DNA of 42,403 nt from Candidatus Glassbacteria bacterium (GTDB lineage Bacteria > Gemmatimonadota > Glassbacteria > GWA2-58-10): positions 10,281 through 52,683 of the forward strand of contig VRUH01000025.1 of NCBI GenBank assembly GCA_019456185.1. The letters run 5' to 3'. Position numbers and translations under genes: made by a program. Positions 25,603-33,579 of the stretch are shown here, piece after piece (the first letter of the stretch is position 1; the number at the start of each line of letters is the position of its first letter). The notes under the pieces are model-generated. The model made no database searches. It had not been told where the DNA came from and saw only the letters and a program-made list of their open reading frames with translations.

Positions 25603-27357
25603 ATGGAGAAGAACGCAGCCCTGGCCATGGCCCTGATTTTCGGCCTGTGGATGTTTTACATTCTGGTGATGGCGCCCCGGCCTCAGCCGCTAAGCGAACA
25701 GCCGCTGGTTCCGGTTGATTCGGCAGCCCGGACTGTCGAGAGCCGGTATGTGCCGCCGGACCTGGATTCCGCCCTCGGCGCTCGAGCTCCCGGTCTGGCT
25801 GAAAAGATTACTGACAGCCAACCCGCGGACACGATGCCGGTCGATACAGTGGTCGTAAGTTCGAATATCTACGAGTACCACTTTATCACTCGCGGGGGAG
25901 TGCTCTCCCGGGCTCTGCTTAAGAAATACCCGGCTTTCAGGCCGAAAGGTTCCGACAGCCGCGGCGAGGCCGGGCCGGTACAGCTCATCCCGCCGGGAGA
26001 GAGCGAGTTTCTGCGCACCAGCCTGCACCTGAAAAATCTGACGCAGCCGATAGAACTCGGCGAGCGCCATTTCGTACCCAGTTCAAAAAAGATCGTGTTG
26101 AGTGGATCAAGGACCGAAGCCGACCTGGAGTTCGTGCACGAGTTGGCCGGCGGGAACCGGGTAAGGATAGTCTATTCCTTCGATAATGATACCTACCTCG
26201 TGGGAGCGAAACTCTACCTGCCCGATCGGCTGCATGGCCCCGAGGAGAACCGGGTGGAAGTCCGGCTCGGGCCGTCGCTGGTTTCCAATGAGAAGAATCC
26301 CGATGAGGACTACGCAGAGTACGAAGTGGTCTATTTCGAGGATGGCGAGCTGACCGACAAGGACCTGGGGGACCTGGAAGAAAGCGACTGGTCGCCGAGC
26401 GGGGAGCGCAGGATTCTGTGGGGCGGACTGAAAAGCAAGTACTTTATCGCCGCCTTTTTCGTGCCGGAATCGCTGATGGTCGGGATGCGGGGCAGCGGAG
26501 ACGAGGAGGCCCGTGCGATGGCCTACAGCGGGTTCTTCAAGGTGCCGCCCCGGCCCGGACCGATCGAGTTCTCGTTCTATGTGGGACCGCAGGCTTACGA
26601 GGAACTGACCAAGCTCAACTACGGCATGGGCAAACTGGTGGAGTACGGCTGGTGGATCATCAAGCCCTTCTGCAAGTACAGCCTGCAGGTGATGCTCTGG
26701 ATGCACCAGTATATCTCGAATTACGCGCTGGTGCTGATCTTCTTCGCACTGGCGGTCAAGGTGGTATTCTGGCCGCTGACGATCAAGAGTACGAAAAGCC
26801 AGATCAAGATGCAGCAGATCCAGCCGCTGGTGCAGCAGGTGAAGGACAAGTACAAGGACGACCCGCAGAAAGTGCAGCAGGAAACCATGCGGCTCTACAA
26901 GGAGCACAAAGTCAATCCGCTTGGCGGGTGCCTGCCGATCCTGGTGCAGATGCCGGTGCTGATCGCCCTGTTCTATGTTTTCCGGATGACGATCGAGTTC
27001 CGCGGGGCGGAAGCTTTCGGCTGGATCAACGATCTCAGCCAGCCCGACCCGTACTACATCCTGCCGATTGTGATGGGGCTGACCCAGTTCGTAACCCAGA
27101 AAATGATGCCCACCAGCATGGACCCCAAGATGAAACCGATGCTGTACATGATGCCGGCCGTGATGGTGTTCATTTTCCTGCGGTTCTCGGTTGGACTGGT
27201 GTTTTACTATACCTGGGTGAATATCTTTCAGATGGTCCAGCAGATTTATATCAACCGGCAGTTCCACGGCGAGGACAGGAACAAGGTCGCCGTGGCTAAG
27301 AAAAACGCCGGGGATGCAGCGAAAAAGCCGGCGCGGCAACGAAAGAAAAAGAAGTAG
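25603..27357 (+). CDS. yidC: Membrane protein insertase YidC, 584 aa
   Basis: Inserts and folds inner-membrane proteins, alone or with SecYEG. An N-terminal signal-anchor (ALAMALIFGLWMFYILVMA) leads into a large periplasmic domain (to about residue 340), present in Gram-negative YidC. The conserved five-helix core follows, with NYALVLIFFALAVKVVFWPL, KMQQIQPLVQQVKDKYKDD and NPLGGCLPILVQMP. The tail is very basic. A terminator follows. Confidence 0.97.
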   Translation: MEKNAALAMALIFGLWMFYILVMAPRPQPLSEQPLVPVDSAARTVESRYVPPDLDSALGARAPGLAEKITDSQPADTMPVDTVVVSSNIYEYHFITRGGVLSRALLKKYPAFRPKGSDSRGEAGPVQLIPPGESEFLRTSLHLKNLTQPIELGERHFVPSSKKIVLSGSRTEADLEFVHELAGGNRVRIVYSFDNDTYLVGAKLYLPDRLHGPEENRVEVRLGPSLVSNEKNPDEDYAEYEVVYFEDGELTDKDLGDLEESDWSPSGERRILWGGLKSKYFIAAFFVPESLMVGMRGSGDEEARAMAYSGFFKVPPRPGPIEFSFYVGPQAYEELTKLNYGMGKLVEYGWWIIKPFCKYSLQVMLWMHQYISNYALVLIFFALAVKVVFWPLTIKSTKSQIKMQQIQPLVQQVKDKYKDDPQKVQQETMRLYKEHKVNPLGGCLPILVQMPVLIALFYVFRMTIEFRGAEAFGWINDLSQPDPYYILPIVMGLTQFVTQKMMPTSMDPKMKPMLYMMPAVMVFIFLRFSVGLVFYYTWVNIFQMVQQIYINRQFHGEDRNKVAVAKKNAGDAAKKPARQRKKKK

Positions 27358-27379
27358 TCTTGCGGTATGACGGACTAGA

Positions 27380-27412
27380 AAAGGCCGGTTGCTGATGGCA
27401 ACCGGCCTTTTT
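27380..27412. terminator. Bidirectional terminator between yidC and flaG
   Basis: AAGGCCGGTTGC (27381-27392) and GCAACCGGCCTT (27398-27409) form a 12-bp stem with loop TGATG. T-runs flank it on both strands, so it serves convergent yidC and flaG. Confidence 0.9.
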
Positions 27413-27437
27413 CAATAATAAAACTGCCAGAGAATTG

Positions 27438-27839
27438 CTATCCCTTGAAATCGATGATCCTGCCGACATACCTCCGCATGCTTGCCAGGCGCTCAAGAGC
27501 AGCCTGACTCGGCACCTGACGCACAAGCTTTTCGGTTTTCGCTTCCCTCAATTGCACTACCCGCCGGTCAGCGCCGCCGTGGATGTAGTACCGCGCATTG
27601 AGGTCCTGAATGCCGGTAAGCTCGTCGACAGGCTTTGAGAGCTTCCTCGAATCCAGAATATTTTTCAATTCGGTTGAGCCTCCGAGAGCGGCTTTTGCCC
27701 CCGCCTTGAGTCCATCGGCAATGTTCCGGTTTACTTTCGGCGAACTTGTACTGATAGCCGCCGACTTTCTGGCCTGGCGGTTGTAATGGTAAGTCGGCCT
27801 TTGAACATCCCCACCGCTGGTATTAATCCTGGAACTCAT
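27438..27839 (-). CDS. flaG: FlaG-like flagellar protein, 133 aa
   Basis: The C-terminal half fits the FlaG pattern: LNARYYIHGGADRRVVQL, then KTEKLVRQVP and a helix ending YVGRIIDFKG. The N-terminal half is polar and variable. FlaG proteins affect filament length in several bacteria; the molecular role is unclear. GGGAG is well placed before the ATG. It lies about 130 bp after flagellin 1 on the same strand, with no clear promoter of its own, and probably shares that transcript. Confidence 0.75.
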   Translation of the reverse strand: MSSRINTSGGDVQRPTYHYNRQARKSAAISTSSPKVNRNIADGLKAGAKAALGGSTELKNILDSRKLSKPVDELTGIQDLNARYYIHGGADRRVVQLREAKTEKLVRQVPSQAALERLASMRRYVGRIIDFKG

Positions 27840-27967
27840 CGTGTTCTCCCAAGATTTTCGGTCTTGATGGGGTCAATCCGCCTTACGGAATCGGTAGAAC
27901 GGAGCAAGGGCAGCCCCGGTGATCGCGCGCCGGAGCCACCCTCTGAATCGATGCGCTGTGGTTCTGC

Positions 27968-29578
27968 TTACGAAAGCAGGATCAGCACGTTGTTCGACAA
28001 CTCGTTGGCCTGGCGCAGGAAACTGGTGGCGCTGGCGTTGAGTATCTGTGCCGTGACGAACTCGATTATCTCCTCGCTGTAATCCAGATCCCTGATCTGC
28101 GATTCGCTGGCCTGCAGGTTCTGTTTCGCTACTTCCAGGTTGGCGATCGTGCTCTCCAGCCTGTTTTGAACCGCTCCGAGCGTGCTGCGCTGGGCGCTTA
28201 CCCTGTTCAGCGCTTTGTCCACCACGCGGATCGCCTGGTTGGCCAGCCCCTGATCGGTGACGTTGATCTTATCTACCTGCAGGGCCTTGCTGCTCATCGT
28301 ATTGATCTGGGTCGACAGGGTCTGGCCCGCGCCCGCGCCGATATGGAAGGTCAGCGGGCGGGGGGCGATCTGCAGCACGAACGCGCTGCTGCCGGCTACG
28401 GACAGCGGTTTGACAATACTGAAGCCGGCGATGGTGGCGCTGCCGCCGATAGAGATATCCAGGCTGGTGCGGAACGCCAGGTCCACTCCGTCGATCATCC
28501 CGCTGGCCCTGTTTCCGCTGACTTTCAGGCTCTTCTGAGTCGATGCTCCGCCGTCGGCTCCGATATTGGTCACGGTCAGCGAAAAGATCGGGCTCTTGGA
28601 GTCCTGGATCTCGCTGAAGCCGAATGCCGACAGCGCGGCGGCGTCGCCGCCGAAGGTTATCTGCCGCCCCGGCTCGGGGGTGAGCACATAGATTTCAGTG
28701 GCGTTTTCGGTTCCAACGTTTGTGGCCACGTCGACAAGTGTGTCGCCCACGGCCCTGCTGCCGCCCAGGCCGAGGTCGTTGGCGGAGTCGGGATCGTTGA
28801 TCGCCAGCGATATCCTCCGGGTCACATCGCTCAGAGTATCTGTGCGGAACAGGGTCACGTCCGACACCTCGGTCGAGGCGTCCGAGCCCAGCTTGATTGT
28901 CACGCTGTCCACACCACTGCCGAACACGCCGAAGTCCTGGAAGCGGCTGATCGACTGGAGCTGGGTGGTGGCCTGTGCGTTGGCCACGTTCCCGTCCGAA
29001 TCGATCGTGACGAACACCTCGGAGGTCTGCACCTGCAGACGGCCCAGGTCCTGGGCGCTGACAGTGATACTGAACACGCCGCCCGAGCCCACATCACCCA
29101 CCACGATGCCAGTGAGCGCATTTGGATCGCTGGTGCTGACCAGGGCTCCGACATTGCCGTTGAGCAGCTTGATCGAGTTGAATTCGGTGGTTTCCGCTAT
29201 CCTGTCCACCTCGTCGATCAACTGGTTGACTTCGTTCTGGATCGCCAGGCGGTCCAGGCTGGTCAGCGTACCGTTGGCCGCCTGAACCGCCAGTTCGCGG
29301 ATACGCTGGAGAATAGAGGTGTCTTCGGCCAGGGCTCCTTCGGCGCTCTGGATCAGCGAAATACCGTCCTGGGCGTTGGAAACCGCCCTGCCCAGACCCA
29401 CGACCTGGGCCCGGAGGTTTTCGGCAATCGTCAGACCGGCGGCGTCATCGGCCGCGCGATTGATCCGCAATCCGCTGGCCAGACCCTCGAGCGAATTGTT
29501 GATCCGCTTGCTCGCGATACCTAACTGGCGGCGCGCCAGGCTTGCCGGGATGTTGGTGTTTATTGACAGTCCGGGCAT
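27968..29578 (-). CDS. fliC: Flagellin 1, 536 aa
   Basis: Filament subunit exported by the flagellar type III system. The N-terminal D0/D1 region has SGLRINRAADDAAGLTIAENL. The middle carries a flagellin IN-type motif (TLFRTDTLSDVTRRISLAIND). The C-terminal helix ends QANELSNNVLILLS. The D1 helix reads QRIRELAVQ, the form recognised by TLR5 in gamma-proteobacterial flagellins; the other three copies differ there. AAGGAGG ribosome binding site with a short hairpin just upstream. It is the copy nearest flaG. Confidence 0.97.
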   Translation of the reverse strand: MPGLSINTNIPASLARRQLGIASKRINNSLEGLASGLRINRAADDAAGLTIAENLRAQVVGLGRAVSNAQDGISLIQSAEGALAEDTSILQRIRELAVQAANGTLTSLDRLAIQNEVNQLIDEVDRIAETTEFNSIKLLNGNVGALVSTSDPNALTGIVVGDVGSGGVFSITVSAQDLGRLQVQTSEVFVTIDSDGNVANAQATTQLQSISRFQDFGVFGSGVDSVTIKLGSDASTEVSDVTLFRTDTLSDVTRRISLAINDPDSANDLGLGGSRAVGDTLVDVATNVGTENATEIYVLTPEPGRQITFGGDAAALSAFGFSEIQDSKSPIFSLTVTNIGADGGASTQKSLKVSGNRASGMIDGVDLAFRTSLDISIGGSATIAGFSIVKPLSVAGSSAFVLQIAPRPLTFHIGAGAGQTLSTQINTMSSKALQVDKINVTDQGLANQAIRVVDKALNRVSAQRSTLGAVQNRLESTIANLEVAKQNLQASESQIRDLDYSEEIIEFVTAQILNASATSFLRQANELSNNVLILLS

Positions 29579-29583
29579 CCATT

Positions 29584-29610
29584 CCTCCTTAGTAGCGGAT
29601 TATAGAATCC
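29584..29610 (-). promoter_or_regulatory. Flagellin 1 leader hairpin plus SD (candidate dual CsrA site)
   Basis: On the mRNA GGATT-CTAT-AATCC (29610-29597) forms a 5-bp hairpin within AATGGATT, and AAGGAGG follows at 29590-29584. Nineteen nucleotides separate the two GGA motifs. The GGA is in the 5' arm rather than the loop, so this is the weakest of the four. Confidence 0.4.
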
Positions 29611-29652
29611 ATTCTGGTCCTGTGCCAGGCTCCGTTTTCAACCGTCGCAATC

Positions 29653-29684
29653 TCAAGAATCCTGCTCCATTGCAGGATTCTTGA
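29653..29684 (-). promoter_or_regulatory. Thirteen-bp hairpin with AATGGA loop in the flagellin 1 leader
   Basis: TCAAGAATCCTGC and GCAGGATTCTTGA form a perfect 13-bp stem. On the mRNA strand the loop is AATGGA, which contains ANGGA. It is about 75 nt upstream of the flagellin 1 start. A role as an upstream CsrA site or as an mRNA stabiliser is possible. Confidence 0.45.
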
Positions 29685-29753
29685 TTCAGGACCCGCCGGA
29701 AGACAGACCGGCAGCACTGGGGGTTGACCACCGGCCTGTCCCCCGATCCGGCC

Positions 29754-29851
29754 GGCCGCCTCGATCGGGAACGAACCCGCGATTTGCCTTGCAATCCGGC
29801 GGCGACCAGATAAGAAAGGCGGGTACGGGCCGATTCCCGATCGAGGCGGCC
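29754..29851. repeat. Eighteen-bp inverted repeat around a 62-bp core
   Basis: GGCCGCCTCGATCGGGAA (29754-29771) recurs as its exact reverse complement at 29834-29851. One copy of the 17-bp direct repeat lies within the core. Confidence 0.9.
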
Positions 29852-29907
29852 TGGTCCTGATTAGCGTCTCCTGCCCGCTGCTGAAAGCCTCCGGCGGCGA
29901 CCAGATA
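29796..29907. repeat. Seventeen-bp direct repeat pair
   Basis: CCGGCGGCGACCAGATA occurs at 29796-29812 and again at 29891-29907. Similarity continues loosely for 16 bp (GGCGGGTACGG versus GGCGGGTGCGG). Confidence 0.85.
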
Positions 29908-30518
29908 CATTCGGCGGGTGCGGAAAGGAGGTACTGCCCTCAACACAAGCGCACGGGCATTGTGCGCATTGTTTTCCGTATATTTGGCCGGGAACGCTGC
30001 GAAGAGCTTCGTTTGCGAGGGAGAATGGGCTGCGGCGCGAGCCACGGACAGGAAAGCACGGATGGCCCCTTGTCCGCGGCCCGGCCGCAGCCGGTGAGGA
30101 AATACACCCCCGGTACGCTTCTTCGCGGAATTCCCCCCTCCCGGATACGACAGTTGCAGCTGCCACGGTGTACCCGGTAGGCTTTACTCCGGCCGGAAAA
30201 AACAACTGGCCGGAAATTTTTTCCCCGCCAACGGATAATTACCGTGGCAGGATAAAGCTTAACTGCTGATTTTGGTAGAGATTTGCTGCGAAGAACAGCG
30301 GATTGGAAGCTCTGGAAAGCTCGAGGGGAGAGAAATCTTGAAAGGAGACACTGTCAAGCGCCACAAAAACAGACACAAACAGCATCGCCCGACACCCCGT
30401 ACCAACCTGCTTCTTCGCGGAAACCTCTATAACTTCTGCTCCCCAAGTCTTTTATGCCAGAACTCAAGGAGAGTTTCGAGGCGGCTTGCAGACCGAACCT
30501 CGAACAAATCTGCTTTTA

Positions 30519-30545
30519 TTATCGGCACTAAAGCTTTAACCTTTA
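30519..30545 (-). promoter_or_regulatory. Sigma-28 promoter of flagellin 1
   Basis: On the minus strand TAAAGGTT (30545-30538) and GCCGATAA (30526-30519) are separated so that TAAA-N15-GCCGATAA is exact. The nearest same-strand gene is flagellin 1, about 930 nt downstream. Confidence 0.75.
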
Positions 30546-30772
30546 GCGTTTTTCCCTTCTTCACCGTAATGCGGCCTGCCACAGGCAATAGTTGCACCCG
30601 CCGGGGAAATTTTTTCTCTAGTTCGTTGTAGTGGTCCAGGATCGATATATGTGCCGAGCAGACCGGATATTACGAAGTTTGAAATCAAGTTGAGAGTAGG
30701 TGCGGGAAGGTATAATGCCCGCTGTATTGATGAGCTAACTTGATGACAATCAATGATATGCCGCATAAGCCG

Positions 30773-30785
30773 GCACTCGGTCCGC
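30773..30785 (+). promoter_or_regulatory. Possible sigma-54-type element
   Basis: CGGCAC followed by GC with exactly ten bases between GG (30772-30773) and GC (30784-30785). The -12 half is poor (CCGC). Confidence 0.25.
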
Positions 30786-30800
30786 GAAATGTGTCCAGAT

Positions 30801-30836
30801 AAAAAAACCACTCCGGTACGAATCCGGAGTGGTTTT
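30801..30836 (-). terminator. Strong minus-strand terminator downstream of flagellin 2
   Basis: AAAACCACTCCGG (30804-30816) and CCGGAGTGGTTTT (30824-30836) form a 13-bp stem, and the A-run 30801-30807 gives seven T on the minus strand. It separates flagellin 2 transcription from the flagellin 1 promoter. Confidence 0.8.
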
Positions 30837-30924
30837 GGAACGCTTATTGCACAAACAGTCGCTGCACCCAAATCTTGGAGCATATACGCTCTAAGAACGC
30901 TTCTTCGCGGAAGTTTGTGGTGCG

Positions 30925-30961
30925 GGGCTTTTGAAGTTGCAGCTTCAAAAGCCCTTTTTTT
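30925..30961 (+). terminator. Plus-strand intrinsic terminator
   Basis: GGGCTTTTGAAG (30925-30936) and CTTCAAAAGCCC (30943-30954) pair perfectly and are followed by seven T. All neighbouring genes are on the minus strand, so this terminator implies an unannotated plus-strand transcript. Confidence 0.8.
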
Positions 30962-30985
30962 ATTCCGCGAGAAGCAGCGTAAACG

Positions 30986-31039
30986 AGAAAAGGCCGGCTC
31001 CGGGCGGGGCTATAACACCGCCCCCGGAAACCGGCCTTT
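30986..31039 (-). terminator. First terminator after flagellin 2
   Basis: AAAGGCCGG (30989-30997) pairs with CCGGCCTTT (31031-31039), with further GC pairing inside. On the minus strand it is followed by TTTTCTC. It lies about 130 bp after the flagellin 2 stop. Confidence 0.65.
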
Positions 31040-31166
31040 CGCTCATTGCCTGTACCCTGTCATGGTTGCTGCGCTACTCATCGACATGTTGTTTACTCTG
31101 TCATTCCAGTACTAAGGGTTCCAGGTTAACGTTACCGCAAAATTCACGCTACTTCCCGCCGACTGC

Positions 31167-32798
31167 TTACCTGAGCAGTGTCAGGACATTCTGCCCGAGG
31201 GCATTGGCCTGGGCCAGGAAGTTCGTGGCTGAAGTTGACAGGATCTGGGCCGATGTGAACTTGATTATTTCATCGGAGAAGTCCAGGTCCCTGATCTGGC
31301 TTTCACTGGCTGCCAGGTTCTCGGTGGCCACGTTCAGGTTGGCGATCGTGCTTTCCAGGCGGTTCTGGATAGCACCCAGCGCGGCCCGCTGTTTCGAGAC
31401 CTGCTGGATCGACGCGTCGATAGTCTTGATCGACTCCTGAGCGATGAACTGGTCACTGACGTTCAGATTCTGGATACCGAGGCTGCTGGCACTCATGTCA
31501 CCGATCTGAGTGTTAAGGAAGTTCCCGTGGTTCGGTCCGATCTGGAACGACAGCGGACGCGGTGTAACCTGGATCACGAAACCATCCGGACCTGCCAAGG
31601 CGTTATTCACTACCTGGGCCACATCGTAAGCCTGGATCGTGGTCTTGGCCGTAGCGCTGATACTGATATCCAGGGTTGTGCGGAACTGGAGGTCCACGCC
31701 CTGGATCAGGCCCGCGGCCCTGTCGCCGTACACCTTGGAGGAGCGATCGGGGATCGTGCCCTCGCCGATATCCTGTACACTGATCGAGAAGATCGGGAAA
31801 ACAGCGGTCTGGATTTCGTTGAAGCCCAGCGCCGAGAGGATCGAGGGTTCGCCACCGAACACCAGCCCGCGGCCGGGTTCGGGAGTGGTGACCACGATCG
31901 AAGTGGCGCCGATTCCGCCGCCGGATGGAGCCAGACCGACTTTGCCGATCGAGACCAGGGTGGCGCCGTCGGAAATCGTGGCGGCCATACCCAGATCCAG
32001 CACGGAACCCGGGTCGTTGATCGCCAGCGACATCTTGCCGGCCAGCTCGCCCAGGGTGTCGGTTGCGAATATCTGTACATCGGCGATCCGGTTGCTGGCG
32101 TCGGTACTCATCGTCATCGTGACCGAATCGACGCCGCCGGTAAACACGCCGAAGTCCATGAAGCGGCTGATCGACTGCAACTGCGTGGCGGCGTTCGCAT
32201 CGATCGGGTCGCCGTTTTCCTTAATAGTAACGAACAGCTCGGAGTTCTGCACCTGGAGTTTGCCGACGTCGATAGCGTTGACGGCGATACTGAACGTGCC
32301 GCCACTGCCGACATCGCCGACAACCAGGCCCTGGATGCTGTTGACCGGATCGTCCGTGCTGACCAGCGCACCGACGTTGCCGTTGAGCAGGTTGATGCTG
32401 TTGAACGACGTGGTGGCGCTGATACGATTCACTTCGCTGATCAGCTGGGTCACTTCGTCCTGCAGTGCCCGGCGGTCGCGAGAAGTCAGCACACCGTTGG
32501 CCGACTGGACTGCCAGAAACCGGATACGCTGAACAACGTTGTGAGTTTCATTCAGGCCGCCCTCAGCCGTCTGAATCAGCGAGATAGCGTCCTGACTGTT
32601 GGCCACCGCACGACCAAGGCCGATGACCTGAGCCCTCAAGTTCTCCGCGATACTCAGACCGGCGGCGTCATCAGCCGCACGGTTGATGCGCCGTCCTGAG
32701 GCGAGTTTCTCGAGGGATTTGCTCATCATCCTGTTGTTGATCAACAGGTTCCTTCGTGCATTGATGCCCGGAACATTTGTGTTGAGGGTTAAGCTCAT
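31167..32798 (-). CDS. fliC: Flagellin 2, 543 aa
   Basis: Paralogue of the other three. The N-terminal part has ASGRRINRAADDAAGLSIAENL, the central part has an IN-type motif (VQIFATDTLGELAGKMSLAIND), and the C-terminus is QANALGQNVLTLLR. By eye it is closest to flagellin 3, sharing SFQIGPNHGN and GDMSA/GDMTA segments. The D1 helix reads QRIRFLAVQ, losing the Glu of the TLR5-recognised form. The SD TGGAGGA and a hairpin lie just upstream, and its sigma-28 promoter is about 580 nt upstream. Confidence 0.97.
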   Translation of the reverse strand: MSLTLNTNVPGINARRNLLINNRMMSKSLEKLASGRRINRAADDAAGLSIAENLRAQVIGLGRAVANSQDAISLIQTAEGGLNETHNVVQRIRFLAVQSANGVLTSRDRRALQDEVTQLISEVNRISATTSFNSINLLNGNVGALVSTDDPVNSIQGLVVGDVGSGGTFSIAVNAIDVGKLQVQNSELFVTIKENGDPIDANAATQLQSISRFMDFGVFTGGVDSVTMTMSTDASNRIADVQIFATDTLGELAGKMSLAINDPGSVLDLGMAATISDGATLVSIGKVGLAPSGGGIGATSIVVTTPEPGRGLVFGGEPSILSALGFNEIQTAVFPIFSISVQDIGEGTIPDRSSKVYGDRAAGLIQGVDLQFRTTLDISISATAKTTIQAYDVAQVVNNALAGPDGFVIQVTPRPLSFQIGPNHGNFLNTQIGDMSASSLGIQNLNVSDQFIAQESIKTIDASIQQVSKQRAALGAIQNRLESTIANLNVATENLAASESQIRDLDFSDEIIKFTSAQILSTSATNFLAQANALGQNVLTLLR

Positions 32799-32803
32799 CT
32801 CTA

Positions 32804-32834
32804 TCCTCCATGATCGTCTGTAAGGTTTCCTTAC
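32804..32834 (-). promoter_or_regulatory. Flagellin 2 leader hairpin plus SD (candidate dual CsrA site)
   Basis: GTAAGG-AAA-CCTTAC on the mRNA (32834-32820) contains AAGGA at the stem-loop junction, and TGGAGGA (32810-32804) is the SD. Eighteen nucleotides lie between the two GGA motifs. Confidence 0.5.
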
Positions 32835-33074
32835 CCAACAGAACGTTCTTTATTTGAATCCTCTCTCGGTTTCAAGTTGCTGGCGACGACCCTGTTGCAA
32901 GGAAATTGAAATCGGTCAGTCTATTCTCAGCATAAAAGCCTCCATGGTTATTTTTGTTCTCGGTATCGAATTGTTCATAAGCTGAAAGTTTTCTCTTATG
33001 TTCAGAATCAAAATTGACTGTCTCGAAACTGTTTTTCTTTAATATTCAGGTCCTCCGCAGCCCGGCAACGCAAC

Positions 33075-33089
33075 TGGCATGCAAATTGC
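33075..33089 (+). promoter_or_regulatory. Sigma-54-type promoter opposite the flagellin 2 leader
   Basis: TGGCAT-GCAAA-TTGC matches TGGCAC-N5-TTGC at nine of ten defined positions, with GG and GC exactly ten bases apart. Three CATGCAAA copies overlap or follow it (33078, 33100, 33126). Confidence 0.6.
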
Positions 33090-33100
33090 CTTTCAATAGC

Positions 33101-33230
33101 ATGCAAAAAAGCGCACAATATGCTTCATGCAAAAAAGGACACTGCCACCCGGCGTTCCTTTACCCTAACACGGTCCATGATCATGTTGTGCTGCCAAGGC
33201 TTTTGGAGGGGGGCTCCAAAAGCCTTTTTT
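33101..33230 (+). ncRNA. Candidate antisense RNA, about 130 nt
   Basis: Runs from the predicted start 12 bases after the sigma-54 -12 element to a strong terminator. It has no useful reading frame and is fully complementary to the predicted flagellin 2 leader RNA. It may be an antisense regulator or simply an independent small RNA; expression is inferred, not shown. Confidence 0.5.
33196..33230 (+). terminator. Plus-strand terminator of the candidate antisense RNA
   Basis: AAGGCTTTTGGAG (33196-33208) and CTCCAAAAGCCTT (33214-33226) form a 13-bp stem with loop GGGGG, and T residues run from 33225 to 33230. No plus-strand gene precedes it. Confidence 0.85.
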
Positions 33231-33385
33231 ATTGCAGCCCTATGATCGGGTCAAACCAAAGAATTTACTGGATGTACTGGCTCTCGGGACGCACTTTACC
33301 CCGGAAGGCGAGAGTGCACCGGTTGAGTTATCTGATCGCCGCCGTACAATATCATTAGCCCATAGAAATTATCGGCTATACTCGT

Positions 33386-33412
33386 ATATCGGCACCGACT
33401 TGGGAAAGTTTA
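33386..33412 (-). promoter_or_regulatory. Sigma-28 promoter of flagellin 2
   Basis: Minus strand TAAACTTT (33412-33405), then GCCGATAT (33393-33386), with TAAA and GCCGATA exactly 15 bases apart. A second, perfect GCCGATAA lies at 33376-33369 without a -35 partner. It lies about 170 bp after the flagellin 3 stop. Confidence 0.75.
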
Positions 33413-33510
33413 GAAAATTTCCCTGACTTTTTATCAAGGGGAAAACGATTCCCTGCCAGGGGGCAGACTTTTCACCCCTCGGGAACCCGCCGGAACCGGC
33501 AAAAGTGGGG

Positions 33511-33538
33511 CCCCGGCCCGCATAAACGCGGGCCGGGG
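33511..33538 (-). terminator. Terminator after flagellin 3
   Basis: CCCCGGCCCGC (33511-33521) and GCGGGCCGGGG (33528-33538) form an 11-bp GC stem. On the minus strand CCCCACTTTT follows. It is about 40 bp past the flagellin 3 stop. Confidence 0.65.
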
Positions 33539-33579
33539 CTGCTTGCCAGGAGGGGGGCGATTTATGGATACTGTCCCGG

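Larger units (their letters stand above)
30117..30912. repeat. Three dispersed copies of the 14-mer GCTTCTTCGCGGAA
   Basis: Exact copies start at 30117, 30409 and 30899. A near-inverse copy, TTCCGCGAGAAGC, lies at about 30963-30975, so the last two flank the plus-strand terminator at 30925. The 14-mer is not seen elsewhere in the window. Confidence 0.85.
30797..30961 (+). ncRNA. Possible 165-nt RNA ending at an intrinsic terminator
   Basis: Bounded by the weak sigma-54-type element and by the plus-strand terminator at 30925-30961. It would fold into at least two strong hairpins and has no reading frame of note. The 3' hairpin resembles that of the candidate RNA at 33101-33230 (GGCTTTTG...CAAAAGCC). 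Confidence 0.3.
29579..31166. other. Structured 1.6-kb intergenic region between flagellins 1 and 2
   Basis: No coding sequence is supported. The stretch holds the flagellin 1 leader hairpin and SD, a 13-bp stem at 29653-29684, an 18-bp inverted repeat, a 17-bp direct repeat and three copies of a 14-mer. It also holds the sigma-28 promoter of flagellin 1 and terminators on both strands. It is packed with inverted repeats. Confidence 0.8.
32799..33579. other. Intergenic region between flagellins 2 and 3
   Basis: Contains the flagellin 2 leader hairpin and SD, the sigma-28 promoter at 33386-33412, a sigma-54-type promoter and terminator on the opposite strand, and the flagellin 3 terminator. 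No protein-coding frame is supported. Confidence 0.8.

Noticed and set aside
29610-29640. Sigma-54 promoter for flagellin 1 (TGGCACAGG on the minus strand)
   Set aside because: The -24 half is good but no GC lies at the required ten-base spacing.
29686-30205. Minus-strand frames of 114-119 codons in the flagellin 1 leader
   Set aside because: Repeat-rich, no ribosome binding site and no family features; the region is better explained as structured non-coding DNA.
33014-33358. Plus-strand 114-codon frame spanning the candidate antisense RNA
   Set aside because: It begins upstream of the predicted promoter, reads through a strong terminator and has no ribosome binding site.
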